Source: a bacterium
GTDB taxonomy: Bacteria; Bacillota; Clostridia; Oscillospirales; Acutalibacteraceae
DNA: 31,781 nt
Reading direction: 5' to 3'
Assembly (NCBI GenBank): GCA_004560045.1
Contig: SFWF01000008.1
Span: 1 to 31,781, forward strand
Position 1 is the first letter of the stretch, and each line of letters starts with the position of its first letter. Positions 24,810 through 31,781 of the stretch are shown in pieces. The translations under genes and the position numbers were made by a program. Below the pieces are notes generated by a model, which saw nothing but the letters and a program-made list of their open reading frames with translations, was not told the origin of the DNA and did not search any database.

Positions 24810-25967
24810 GTGGCAGACAAACGAGATTACTACGAAGTCCTCGGCGTCGATAAAAATATCAGCGACGAGGAGCTTAAAAAAGCATATAGAAAAAAGGCTA
24901 AGCTGTATCATCCCGACCTTCACCCCGGAGATGCCGAGGCCGAAAAGAATTTTAAAGAGGTAAACGAGGCCTACGAGGTCCTATCCGATAAGGATAAGCG
25001 TGCCCGCTACGATCAGTTCGGTCATGCAGGCGTCGATCCTAACTTCGGCGCAGGCGGCGGTGGTGGCGGTGGCGGAAATCCCTTCGGAGGCGGCTTTGGC
25101 GGCTTCGATTTCGGTGACCTCGGCGATATATTCGGATCTATGTTCGGCGGTGGCGGCTCATCCCGCAATCCCAACGCCCCGAGAAGAGGAAGTGATGTTG
25201 AGGTAAACGTTGTCCTTTCCTTCGAGGAAGCGGCAAAGGGCTGTAAAAAGACAATAAAGGTAACCAAGATCGAAAACTGTAAGGAGTGCTCGGGCTCGGG
25301 TGCCGAAAAGGGCACCTCGGCTTCGACCTGCTCGGCCTGCCGCGGAAGCGGACGCATAAACGTTCAGCAGAGGACCCCCTTCGGCGTTATGCAGACTCAG
25401 CGCGCCTGCGATAAGTGCGGCGGTGCGGGTAAGACCATAGAGCATCCCTGCAAAAAGTGTAACGGTAAGGGCAGAGTAAGGCTCACCGTCGACCGTGAGG
25501 TAGAGATTCCGGGCGGTATCGACGACGGTCAGGCCTTCTCGATAAGAGGCGGCGGAAACGTCGGTCTTAACGGCGGCCCCGACGGCGATCTTATCGTCGG
25601 AGTAAGCCTTCGTCCGCATCCCTTCTTCGAAAGAGAGGGCTTCGACGTCTACTGCGAGATCCCCGTAACCTTTGCTCAGGCGGCCTTAGGTGCCGAAATA
25701 ATCGTTCCTACCTTAGACGGTAAGGTCAAGCTTAACATACACGAGGGAACTCAGCCCGGCGAGCGCTACAGACTCCGCGAAAAGGGTATAAAGCGCCTTC
25801 ACTATTCGGGCAGGGGAGATCAGTACGTTATTATTAACGTCGAGATCCCGAAGGACCTCTCGAAAAAGCAGAAGGAGCTCCTCAAAGCCTTCGACGAAGC
25901 CACCGACGACAAAAATTACGGCAAGAAAAAATCCTTCTTCGATAAGGTAAAAGATATGTTTGACTGA
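24810..25967 (+). CDS. dnaJ: Chaperone protein DnaJ
   Basis: Co-chaperone that stimulates DnaK ATPase activity and delivers substrates. 385 residues: J domain at 1-70 with the HPD motif at 34-36, a Gly/Phe-rich region with a run of nine glycines broken by Asn (about 77-130), four zinc-binding repeats (CKECSGSG, CSACRGSG, CDKCGGAG, CKKCNGKG), and the two C-terminal beta domains with dimerisation end. All eight zinc cysteines are present. The start is GTG at 24,810 with GGAGG before it, immediately after the right end of the IVS-type element. Because of that insertion dnaJ may be expressed at a different level from dnaK. Confidence 0.98.
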   Translation: MADKRDYYEVLGVDKNISDEELKKAYRKKAKLYHPDLHPGDAEAEKNFKEVNEAYEVLSDKDKRARYDQFGHAGVDPNFGAGGGGGGGGNPFGGGFGGFDFGDLGDIFGSMFGGGGSSRNPNAPRRGSDVEVNVVLSFEEAAKGCKKTIKVTKIENCKECSGSGAEKGTSASTCSACRGSGRINVQQRTPFGVMQTQRACDKCGGAGKTIEHPCKKCNGKGRVRLTVDREVEIPGGIDDGQAFSIRGGGNVGLNGGPDGDLIVGVSLRPHPFFEREGFDVYCEIPVTFAQAALGAEIIVPTLDGKVKLNIHEGTQPGERYRLREKGIKRLHYSGRGDQYVIINVEIPKDLSKKQKELLKAFDEATDDKNYGKKKSFFDKVKDMFD

Positions 25968-25997
25968 AAAAAGACCCTTCGAGGGTCTTTTTTTCAG
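25964..25997 (+). terminator. Terminator of the dnaK-dnaJ operon
   Basis: CTGAAAAAAGACCCT pairs with AGGGTCTTTTTTTCAG around a TCG loop, with one extra T in the right arm. The T run is in the descending arm. The dnaJ stop codon is within the stem. Confidence 0.9.
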
Positions 25998-26075
25998 TGG
26001 TCAGTGGTCAGTGGTCAGCAGTCAGAGTAACGCCTTCGGCGTGAGTAGCGCTACGCGCGAGTAATAAGAGTAAAG
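25995..26075. repeat. Heptamer tandem repeat and palindrome cluster after dnaJ
   Basis: Three CAGTGGT units and one variant CAGCAGT (25,995-26,022) start inside the dnaJ terminator. They run into GAGTA-separated small palindromes: ACGCC-TTC-GGCGT (26,030-26,042) and GCGC-TAC-GCGC (26,048-26,058), then GAGTAATAAGAGTAA. Further on, TTCGGTATCCGT occurs twice (26,089-26,100 and 26,206-26,217). No gene is visible between 25,998 and 26,275. The pattern looks like intergenic repeat debris, possibly another gene-less relic element. Confidence 0.7.
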
Positions 26076-26275
26076 AAATCGAAACTGCTTCGGTATCCGT
26101 TGTAGGGGCTGGCGTCCTCTGTCAAGTACGGATTGTTTACACTCGACAGCCCGAGAGATACCACAAATTTCATAAAAACCAACGGCTACGATATGTCTTT
26201 GCATTTTCGGTATCCGTAGGCCACCCGTCCCTAATATGCGAAAACCTGTAATACTTAGCGCACTTATATAAACAA

Positions 26276-26295
26276 AGGGCGGCTTCCGGCGCCCT
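26276..26295 (-). terminator. Probable terminator of the DUF6273 gene
   Basis: On the minus strand AGGGCG, an 8-base loop and CGCCCT are followed by TTTGTTTAT, 18 bases beyond the DUF6273 stop codon. The stem is short, so confidence is moderate. Confidence 0.55.
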
Positions 26296-26313
26296 AAGGG
26301 TTGGATTTGATCT

Positions 26314-27390
26314 TTATTCGATTTTGCTTAAGTCGATCCACATAGCGGGGCGAACGGCATCATCGCTGAAGACAATGATGCCGTACTCGTCGACACCGCC
26401 GCCACTGACGACACGGGCGGAACTACTCTGATCGATGCCGGGCGACCGCAGCCACCACCAGCAGAAGTTGCCACTGTCGCTTTCCACAGCACCATTAGCA
26501 ACTGCATAATCCGTAGGCTTACACTGTCTTGCACTATCGGAGCTGAAATACTTATTGACTTCCGTTATGCTGAGCAAGAACACTTGATCCTGCGTTGCAT
26601 TGCCCGGATTTGTAATGTAATCAGGATTTTTATCTGCCGATACCGTAACAGTTGGAATCATAGCCTTTTCCTCGGCAGAAAATGCTACATTAATAAAATC
26701 ATTATTTAACCACTTACGAAGTGTGCAGGTCTCCCAAGTAACATCGGTAAATTCCGTATTGTACTGTTGACAATCGAGAGCGTATTTGCTGATAACAAGT
26801 GCTTTACCATATTTCACTTCAAGGACAAGCCATTCAACATCTTCTTTACCGTTAGCGGTGTTGTTATCCTGCTCATATGCACCGAAGGTAATATAAGCGC
26901 CTTTTTCAACCAATCCAAATTGTTGATACAATTCTATGCCGTATGTGTCAATAAAATCCTTTTTCTTTTGTAAAGGAATAATAACAGTATTCAAAACGAT
27001 AATAAAGGTGATAATAGCGCAAACGATAGGTGTTGTAATAATTGCTATCTTCTTGATTCGTTTTGCTCTTTTTTCTGCTTCTTTTTTTTCTGCTTCTATG
27101 AGTTCTTTACATTGAGCAATGAGCTGGGACGAGTCTTTATAACCTTCAATCGTTTGGAAAATTTCGATAGCGGATTCAAATTTGGAAATTATGCAGAGGT
27201 CTTTGCCTAGGGAAAGTTGATTTTTTGCTTCTTGATAAAGCTTTTCTATTCGTGCAACTTCCGCTTTCTCATAGCATGACTGTGCAAGAACGGCAGAATC
27301 TTGATATTGATCAATTAACTTAAAGAGCTGCGCCGCTTCCTTATAAGCACTCTCGGTATTTGCCGCAGACATTGCATTTTTTGCACTGCT
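26314..27390 (-). CDS. TPR-like membrane protein with DUF6273 domain, N-terminus missing
   Basis: The frame encodes tandem helical repeats (AYKEAAQLFKLIDQYQDS, FESAIEIFQTIEGYKDS), a charged helix, one transmembrane helix (about 26,980-27,055; IAIITTPIVCAIITFIIVLN) and a C-terminal DUF6273 domain (about 26,320-26,910) with ITFGAYEQDN, WLVLEVKYGKALVISKYALD, FCWWWLRSPG and AVRPAMWIDL. DUF6273 is widespread in Clostridia, often after a zinc ribbon and TPR-like repeats, and is probably a surface domain; function unknown. No start with a ribosome binding site is visible. Upstream of about 27,390 the frame enters GC-rich DNA that reads as a different gene on the other strand, so the N-terminus has been lost to a junction. 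Codon use is AT-rich except near the 3' end. Confidence 0.8.
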   Translation of the reverse strand, partial: SSAKNAMSAANTESAYKEAAQLFKLIDQYQDSAVLAQSCYEKAEVARIEKLYQEAKNQLSLGKDLCIISKFESAIEIFQTIEGYKDSSQLIAQCKELIEAEKKEAEKRAKRIKKIAIITTPIVCAIITFIIVLNTVIIPLQKKKDFIDTYGIELYQQFGLVEKGAYITFGAYEQDNNTANGKEDVEWLVLEVKYGKALVISKYALDCQQYNTEFTDVTWETCTLRKWLNNDFINVAFSAEEKAMIPTVTVSADKNPDYITNPGNATQDQVFLLSITEVNKYFSSDSARQCKPTDYAVANGAVESDSGNFCWWWLRSPGIDQSSSARVVSGGGVDEYGIIVFSDDAVRPAMWIDLSKIE

Positions 27391-27396
27391 CACCAT
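27365..27396. other. Compositional junction: assembly chimera or transfer boundary
   Basis: To the left lies AT-richer clostridial DNA; to the right CTG/GCC/GGC-rich DNA. Two genes converge on this point with both N-terminal parts missing: the minus-strand DUF6273 gene and the plus-strand membrane protein. The short stretch itself reads plausibly in both directions (AKNAMSAANTE on minus, IAFFALLTMG on plus), so the exact break cannot be placed. Confidence 0.8.
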
Positions 27397-27958
27397 GGGC
27401 CTTACGGCGGAAAAGTACCTGGCCCAGCGCACCGGCAAGGCCAAAATCAGCTTTGCCGTGGTGCTGGCCGTGGTGCTGGGCTTCGGCTTCTGGGAGCAGC
27501 AGGGCCTTTTCTGCCCTGGCTACGAGGGCGTGCAGACGACCTGGCAGCAGGACGCTGACTTTATGGCCGAGGTCGAGTCTGCGGCAGGGGAGGGCGCGAT
27601 ACTCTTCCAGCTGCCGTACATGAAGAACTTCGAGAACGGCCCGCAGAATAAAATGGGGGATTACACCCTGCTGCGCGGCCCGCTGCACAGCAAGACGCTG
27701 AAATTCAGCTACGGTGCAGGCTACGGCACCGAGAACGACAACTGGTACAAAGCCACCAGCGAACTGGAGCCTGACGCCATGGTGGCCGAGCTGCGCGCCC
27801 AGGGCATAGCAGGCATCTACCTGGACCTGGACGGCTACACCGAGGACGAGCAACAGCCCACCTTGCAGGCGCTGATCGCCGCCGCAGGCTGCGGCGAAAG
27901 AGATGTCATCATCAGCGAGGGCGGCACGCTGTGCTATATCCCGCTGGGGAAAGGATGA
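27395..27958 (+). CDS. C-terminal fragment of a polytopic envelope protein
   Basis: About 187 codons are open from the ATG at 27,395, and the frame stays open back to 27,347. No ribosome binding site precedes the ATG. The start region is a hydrophobic segment (AFFALLTMGL just upstream, then ISFAVVLAVVLGFGF), i.e. the last transmembrane helices of a longer protein. The soluble tail has ILFQLPYMKNFENGP, DYTLLRGPLHSKTLKFSYGA and GIYLDLDGYTEDEQ. Tails of this kind end large membrane proteins in surface-polysaccharide clusters (YfhO/phosphoglycerol-transferase-like), as far as I recognise them. It is therefore a truncated gene, cut at the junction. It is four bases upstream of the next gene and in the same operon. 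Confidence 0.75.
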   Translation: MGLTAEKYLAQRTGKAKISFAVVLAVVLGFGFWEQQGLFCPGYEGVQTTWQQDADFMAEVESAAGEGAILFQLPYMKNFENGPQNKMGDYTLLRGPLHSKTLKFSYGAGYGTENDNWYKATSELEPDAMVAELRAQGIAGIYLDLDGYTEDEQQPTLQALIAAAGCGERDVIISEGGTLCYIPLGKG

Positions 27959-27961
27959 CCG

Positions 27962-29773
27962 ATGGAACGCAATAAACTTAAGCAACTTGCCGAAAAACGC
28001 TGGTTCCTGCCCCTTGTCTGTGCAGTGTCCTTCGTGTTCGGCTGGTGGTATTTAAGCATCACCACCTGCGCACCGCTGGGCGGCGATGACGAGATCATCA
28101 ACCTGCAAAACTACTACGCCGTTACCCACATGCCATGGCAGGATGTTATGCGCACAACCTGGGGCGGCATTGTATGGCAGCTAAAGCTGCAAAGCGCGCG
28201 GTTCCGGCCGTTTTCCTCGCCGCCGGAGCTTTCGCTCAACGCATGGTTCCTGGGCGACCTGGTCGTTTACCGCCTGTACATTCTGGCCTGGACCTATGCC
28301 GATATTGCCCTGACGGCTTGGCTGACCGCCAAGGCCACCCACAGCAAAAAGCTGGGCGTGCTGGCGTTCTGCCTGCTGCCGATGATGTTCTCGCTCTGGC
28401 AGGATGCGACCGGCAACAGTATGTACTCCTACGGCGCGCTGGCGCAAAGCACGCTGCTGCCGGTACTGCTGGCGGGGCTGTGCATGCTGCGCTGGCAGGA
28501 TACCCGCCACATGCGGTGGGCGGTGCTGTCGGCATTCTTCATGTTCATGGCCTGCGGCACCTTTGAAATTGGCTTTACCTACATTGCCGCGCTGTTTGGC
28601 ATCGCCTGGCTGTACACCGGTTCGGGCAAGGTGCTGCCTGCGCTGCGCCTTTGCGTGGCCCCGCTGGCAGGCGAGGTCGTCAGCTTCGGCTTCAACATGG
28701 GCTCGCGCCTTGTCAACAATCTGCGTCATGCGGGCATCCTGCCGGGACAGGCTATGGACATCGGCGGCGTATCGCCGAACCTTGACCTGCCTGTGGCCCT
28801 GCGCACCTGGATCATGCAGATGTCGGCGGGCTTCCCGCTCAACGCCATGATCTTTGGCAAGATCAAGCCTGGTGCTGTGCAGGTTTCGGATGTGATCTGC
28901 GGCATCGCGCTGGCGGTCTGCGTTATTGCGGCGCTGGCCGTGCTGGACCACCTGCCCACCCGCAAGGAAAATCTGCTGCTGTTTTTGACCGGACTTGCCC
29001 TGCTGTCGGCCCCGTCGCTGCTCATTGCCATCTCACCCAAATATCAGGATGGCATCAACGTCGACTGGCGGCACGGCTATATCCCGCAGACGGTCGAGTC
29101 GTTCGGCGTCGGGCTGATGGCTGTCGCCGTGTTTGTGGTGCTGCTGCGCTTTGTGCGCGGCAAACGCTGGTGGCCGAAGCTGCGCCCTGTGTGCAGTGTG
29201 CTGCTGGCGGCGGGCATGGCGTTCTCGGTCGTGTGGCAGCGCACCGCGGCCCGCATGTACGAGAAAGGCGGCCGCGCCTACACCGTATTTGCCGAGGGTG
29301 TAGAAGCCGGACTGGCCGCCGCCGCAGGCACTGAAACGCCCGTTGTGACCGATTACCCCATCTGGGGCGGCAGCCTCGAGGCGGAAAACGCGTTCTTCCT
29401 GCGCTATGCCGATACCGACACCAACGCCCACAGCCTGGCCGTCTGGCGCACCGAAGCCCACGACGAGGAGACCGTCTGCCGTTTAGGCTTTGCCTGGGGA
29501 AGTGATAAGCACACCGATATTTCTTGGCTGGGCACAGCGGCGGACGAGAATCTTGACACCGTCACCGGCGTGACCGTCTACCTGCCCAAGCGGGTGGACC
29601 AGTCCGCCGCGCTTGCCTACATCACCCGTGCCGCCGATGGCACCGAAACCGAGCACGCGCAGCCGTTGGCTGACCTGCAAGCCTCCATGACCCCGGCGCA
29701 AAACGGCGGCTGGCTGCTTACGCTGGCCGAAACGGAACCCATCGTGGGTGATACGCTGCACCTGCAAGGCTGA
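27962..29773 (+). CDS. Polytopic membrane protein, GT-C/GtrII-like glycosyltransferase candidate
   Basis: A 603-residue protein with about ten hydrophobic helices up to roughly residue 420 (from WFLPLVCAVSFVFGWWYLSI to VLLAAGMAFSVVW), followed by a soluble extracytoplasmic domain. In the first outer loop APLGGDDEIINLQNYYAVTH carries an acidic D-D-E cluster, as in lipid-linked-sugar GT-C enzymes; FRPFSSPPELSLNAWF is the following loop. The family cannot be named with certainty; glucosyltransferase GtrII-like is the best guess from topology and context. AAAGGATGA precedes the ATG and overlaps the end of the upstream fragment. Codons are strongly GC-ending. Likely role: adding sugars to an envelope polymer. 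Confidence 0.75.
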   Translation: MERNKLKQLAEKRWFLPLVCAVSFVFGWWYLSITTCAPLGGDDEIINLQNYYAVTHMPWQDVMRTTWGGIVWQLKLQSARFRPFSSPPELSLNAWFLGDLVVYRLYILAWTYADIALTAWLTAKATHSKKLGVLAFCLLPMMFSLWQDATGNSMYSYGALAQSTLLPVLLAGLCMLRWQDTRHMRWAVLSAFFMFMACGTFEIGFTYIAALFGIAWLYTGSGKVLPALRLCVAPLAGEVVSFGFNMGSRLVNNLRHAGILPGQAMDIGGVSPNLDLPVALRTWIMQMSAGFPLNAMIFGKIKPGAVQVSDVICGIALAVCVIAALAVLDHLPTRKENLLLFLTGLALLSAPSLLIAISPKYQDGINVDWRHGYIPQTVESFGVGLMAVAVFVVLLRFVRGKRWWPKLRPVCSVLLAAGMAFSVVWQRTAARMYEKGGRAYTVFAEGVEAGLAAAAGTETPVVTDYPIWGGSLEAENAFFLRYADTDTNAHSLAVWRTEAHDEETVCRLGFAWGSDKHTDISWLGTAADENLDTVTGVTVYLPKRVDQSAALAYITRAADGTETEHAQPLADLQASMTPAQNGGWLLTLAETEPIVGDTLHLQG

Positions 29774-29792
29774 ATAAGGAGTACAAATTTTC

Positions 29793-30989
29793 ATGACGCA
29801 AACCCGTAAAAAACGGCTGCTGTGGGCCATTTGCCTGTTGGCGCTGGCCCTGTTTGCCGCGGCTATGGTGTGGCTGCATTACCAGCAGCTTTGCGCCACC
29901 GGCCGGGGCGAGGACCCCTATACCTCGGACCTGGGGCAGCACCTGTATTTTGCGCAGCACGGCATGGTCTACTCGGCCACATCGCTGCTCATCGGCCCGG
30001 CGTACGCACTGGGCGGCAAACTGGGTATCTCGCTGCTGCTGGGGATGTTCCATCTGGCGGCGGTGGCCGTGTTTGCCTGGGGGCTGAAGGCCGCCGTGCC
30101 AGCCTGGTGTCTGCCCGCGCGGCTGCTGGTAAGCCTTATCGTCAATCTGGCGCAGGCCGTCTACATCCCGCGCGGCGGCTACTGGTATCAGGGCACCATC
30201 ACCGGCACGATTTACCACAACACAACGTACATTATGCTGGCCCCCTTTGCACTGCTGGCCGTGCTGTGGTTCTACCGCGCCTGGCAGGGCATCGACGGCA
30301 AGATCAACCTGCGCGACTGGCTGATCTATACGCTGCTTTTAACAGCTGCGACCGCCTTTAAGGCCAACCTCATCTTCGCGTTTGCTCCGGCGCTGCTGGT
30401 GCTGCTGATTGCCGATTTCATCCGCACCCGCGCCAAAAACATCGGCAACGAAGTCCTGATGGGGTGCAGCGTGTTCCCCGGCGTCGGGCTTTGCATCCTT
30501 GAGGCCACGGTTCTTTTCACCGAGGAGGGCAGCGGCCTACGCTTGATCTTTACCACCGAGTTTGACCGCCACGCCATGCTGTGGGGTGTGTTTAACGAGC
30601 CCGCCCTGCTGGGCCTTGTCCGCTCGCTGCCTTTTGTGGCGGCGGTGGCGCTGCTGCTGCGGCGGCAGGCGTTCAGCAGCTTCCGCTACAAGTTCAGCTT
30701 GTTTATGTTTGCCATCGCCATGGCCGAAGCGCTGCTGCTGGTCGAGGGCGGCGAACGGCTGTACCACGCCAATCTCTGGTGGGGGCCGTTCATCTGCTTC
30801 TGGGTGCTGTGGCTGGAATCGGTCGGTATCTTTTTCAAGCAGCTGCTTGCCAAGCCCCAAAGCGCAGGCACCCTTGTGTGCGGCGCGGCGCTCAGCTGGC
30901 ACATCATCAGCGGCGTATGCTACCTTGTGCGGCTGATGCAGGGCATCTCCTACAATGTCCCGATCCTGACCTACCACATCGGATTTTAA
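29793..30989 (+). CDS. Second polytopic membrane protein, GT-C-like
   Basis: 398 residues with about ten transmembrane helices (first LWAICLLALALFAAAMVWL, last near LVCGAALSWHIISGVCYLV). The first outer loop has GEDPYTSDLGQHLYFAQHG with E-D and S-D acidic pairs, again like GT-C proteins, followed by GYWYQGTITGTIYHN. I do not recognise a named family. AAGGAG lies about eleven bases before the ATG, slightly long spacing. It follows the previous membrane gene by 19 bases and is closed by a terminator, so the three genes form the end of one operon. A role in surface-glycan assembly is inferred from neighbours. Confidence 0.72.
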   Translation: MTQTRKKRLLWAICLLALALFAAAMVWLHYQQLCATGRGEDPYTSDLGQHLYFAQHGMVYSATSLLIGPAYALGGKLGISLLLGMFHLAAVAVFAWGLKAAVPAWCLPARLLVSLIVNLAQAVYIPRGGYWYQGTITGTIYHNTTYIMLAPFALLAVLWFYRAWQGIDGKINLRDWLIYTLLLTAATAFKANLIFAFAPALLVLLIADFIRTRAKNIGNEVLMGCSVFPGVGLCILEATVLFTEEGSGLRLIFTTEFDRHAMLWGVFNEPALLGLVRSLPFVAAVALLLRRQAFSSFRYKFSLFMFAIAMAEALLLVEGGERLYHANLWWGPFICFWVLWLESVGIFFKQLLAKPQSAGTLVCGAALSWHIISGVCYLVRLMQGISYNVPILTYHIGF

Positions 30990-30996
30990 ACAAAAC

Positions 30997-31030
30997 CAGG
31001 CGGTTTGCACAACAGCAAGCCGCCTGTTTT
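30997..31030 (+). terminator. Rho-independent terminator of the membrane-protein operon
   Basis: CAGGCGGTTTGC pairs with GCAAGCCGCCTG (one T-G wobble) around an ACAACA loop and is followed by TTTT. Confidence 0.88.
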
Positions 31031-31041
31031 GCGTTTGCCAC

Positions 31042-31070
31042 TTGCCGTATGCGCCCAAACGCGTTATAAT
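31042..31070 (+). promoter_or_regulatory. Promoter of the aminotransferase gene
   Basis: TTGCCG (31,042-31,047), 17 bases, then a perfect TATAAT (31,065-31,070), followed by a leader of about 60 bases to the ATG at 31,140. Confidence 0.7.
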
Positions 31071-31139
31071 AAAATAGAATATTTTTGTAACTATACCACG
31101 CGGCCCGCCCCACGGCCCTGCGTGTTGGGAGGCAGTATT

Positions 31140-31781
31140 ATGTCTGAATTTATTCCGCTTTCTGTCCCGAATTTCGGCCCCCGCGAAGCTGAGCTTGCGG
31201 GGAAAGCCATCACCTCCGGCTGGGTCTCCACCAGCGGCGGCAAAGTCACCGAGTTTGAGGAAGCGCTGGCCGCTTACGTCGGTATGCCCCGCGCTGTGGC
31301 CTGCAACGCCGGCTCCAGCGCACTGCATCTGGCCGCCATGGCCGCCGGCATCACCCGCGGGGATGAAGTCATTGTCCCCACGCTGACCTTCATTGCTGCC
31401 GTTAACCCGCTGACCCGGTATGTCGGCGCGGAGCCCATTTTCATCGGCTGCGATGACAGCCTTTGCATTGACCCCGACGCCGTCGAGGATTTCTGCGCCA
31501 ACCACTGCGAGCTGCGCGACGGCAAGCTCTACAACAAGGCCACCGGCGCGCACGTCAAGGCGCTGGAAGCCGTGCATGTCTTTGGCAACATGGCCGATAT
31601 GCCGCGCCTTGTCGCCATCGCCCGCCGCTACAATTTGGTTCTGATTGAGGATGCGACCGAGGCCCTCGGCACCCAGTGCATCGACGGCCCGTTCAAGGGC
31701 AGGTTCGCGGGCACCATCGGCGATATCGGCTGCTACAGCTTTAACGGCAACAAGATCATCACCACCGGTGCGGGCGGTGCG
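31140..31781 (+). CDS. DegT/DnrJ/EryC1/StrS aminotransferase, LegC-like (partial)
   Basis: 214 codons are present and the frame leaves the right edge. The product begins MSEFIPLSVPNFGPREAEL and TSGWVSTSGGKVTEFE, then NAGSSALHLAAMAAGI, VPTLTFIAAVNPLTRYVGA, DPDAVE, AVHVFGNMADMPRL, LIEDATEALGT and GCYSFNGNKIITTGAGG, where the Lys is the PLP-binding residue. It is a type I PLP enzyme that aminates a keto-sugar nucleotide. The N-terminal PLSVPN..GWVS pattern fits the LegC branch linked to legionaminic-acid-type sugars, though without downstream genes this is tentative. GGGAGG precedes the ATG, and it has its own promoter. It supports a surface-glycan locus. Confidence 0.9.
   Translation, partial: MSEFIPLSVPNFGPREAELAGKAITSGWVSTSGGKVTEFEEALAAYVGMPRAVACNAGSSALHLAAMAAGITRGDEVIVPTLTFIAAVNPLTRYVGAEPIFIGCDDSLCIDPDAVEDFCANHCELRDGKLYNKATGAHVKALEAVHVFGNMADMPRLVAIARRYNLVLIEDATEALGTQCIDGPFKGRFAGTIGDIGCYSFNGNKIITTGAGGA

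Noticed and set aside
25995..26022. CRISPR-like repeat
   Set aside because: Units are seven bases in direct tandem with no spacers, and no cas gene is present.
27341..27985. Minus-strand frame ending in CKKCNVCG, like a zinc ribbon for the DUF6273 protein
   Set aside because: Out of frame with the DUF6273 gene and mostly antisense of the membrane-protein tail; the Cys pattern is chance.
28181..28951. 256-codon minus-strand frame in the GC-rich membrane gene
   Set aside because: His/Arg/Gln-rich antisense of a CTG-rich transmembrane gene; long antisense frames are expected at this GC content.
30537..31577. 346-codon minus-strand frame spanning the terminator, the promoter and the aminotransferase start
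   Set aside because: It contradicts a clear terminator, promoter and conserved plus-strand gene; composition is that of antisense GC-rich DNA.

Overview
The window reads as two stretches of DNA with different origins. Positions 1 to about 27,370 look like a gut-type member of the Clostridia (Oscillospiraceae/Ruminococcaceae-like). The evidence is a HrcA/CIRCE-controlled dnaK operon, Gram-positive ribosome binding sites, a Gram-positive type LexA box, a YhaO/YhaN pair, DUF951 and a secreted dockerin-bearing GH3 enzyme. The organism is inferred from gene content; there is no rRNA gene to confirm it. From about 27,370 to the end the codon use changes sharply (Leu becomes mostly CTG, with GGC, GCC and CGC dominant). 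Both genes at the boundary are truncated there, so this part is either an assembly chimera or a recent transfer from a GC-rich relative such as Gemmiger/Faecalibacterium.

Layout. 1-177: start of an AraC-type regulator leaving the left edge, divergent from 323-6004, a 1,893-residue secreted GH3 glycosidase with inverted domain order, inserted CBM-like repeats and a C-terminal dockerin. 6071-10,588 (minus): aldose 1-epimerase, a YhaN-like membrane-anchored SMC-type ATPase and its YhaO-like phosphoesterase partner. 10,708-14,978 (plus): DUF951, prfA, Sua5/TsaC, coaE and an M18 aminopeptidase, a tight housekeeping operon divergent from yhaO. 15,026-19,476 (minus): an SOS-type dinB with a translationally coupled small protein, a zeta-toxin-like ATPase flanked by a 42-bp promoter-carrying direct repeat, a phosphohexomutase and a DUF5662 protein. 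19,836-20,462 (minus): an esterase-like alpha/beta hydrolase.

20,591-25,997 (plus): the heat-shock operon hrcA-grpE-dnaK-dnaJ with a CIRCE operator. The dnaK-dnaJ gap has been invaded by an element that encodes a 23S-rRNA-IVS-type four-helix-bundle protein and is bounded by a 21/22 inverted repeat of GGGAAA-type sequence. The grpE-dnaK gap holds a related G-rich relic, and the region after dnaJ holds a heptamer repeat and small palindromes. 26,314-27,390 (minus): a TPR-like/DUF6273 surface protein cut off at its N-terminus.

27,395-31,781 (plus): the GC-rich part, with the end of one polytopic envelope protein, two complete GT-C-like polytopic membrane proteins, a terminator, a new promoter and a DegT/LegC-type sugar aminotransferase running off the right edge. 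This fits a surface-polysaccharide locus.

The main points for a second look are the IVS-type element inside an mRNA operon, the permuted GH3, the promoter-duplicating cassette, the SOS box overlapping the dinB start region, and the compositional junction. No tRNA, rRNA or CRISPR array was seen.
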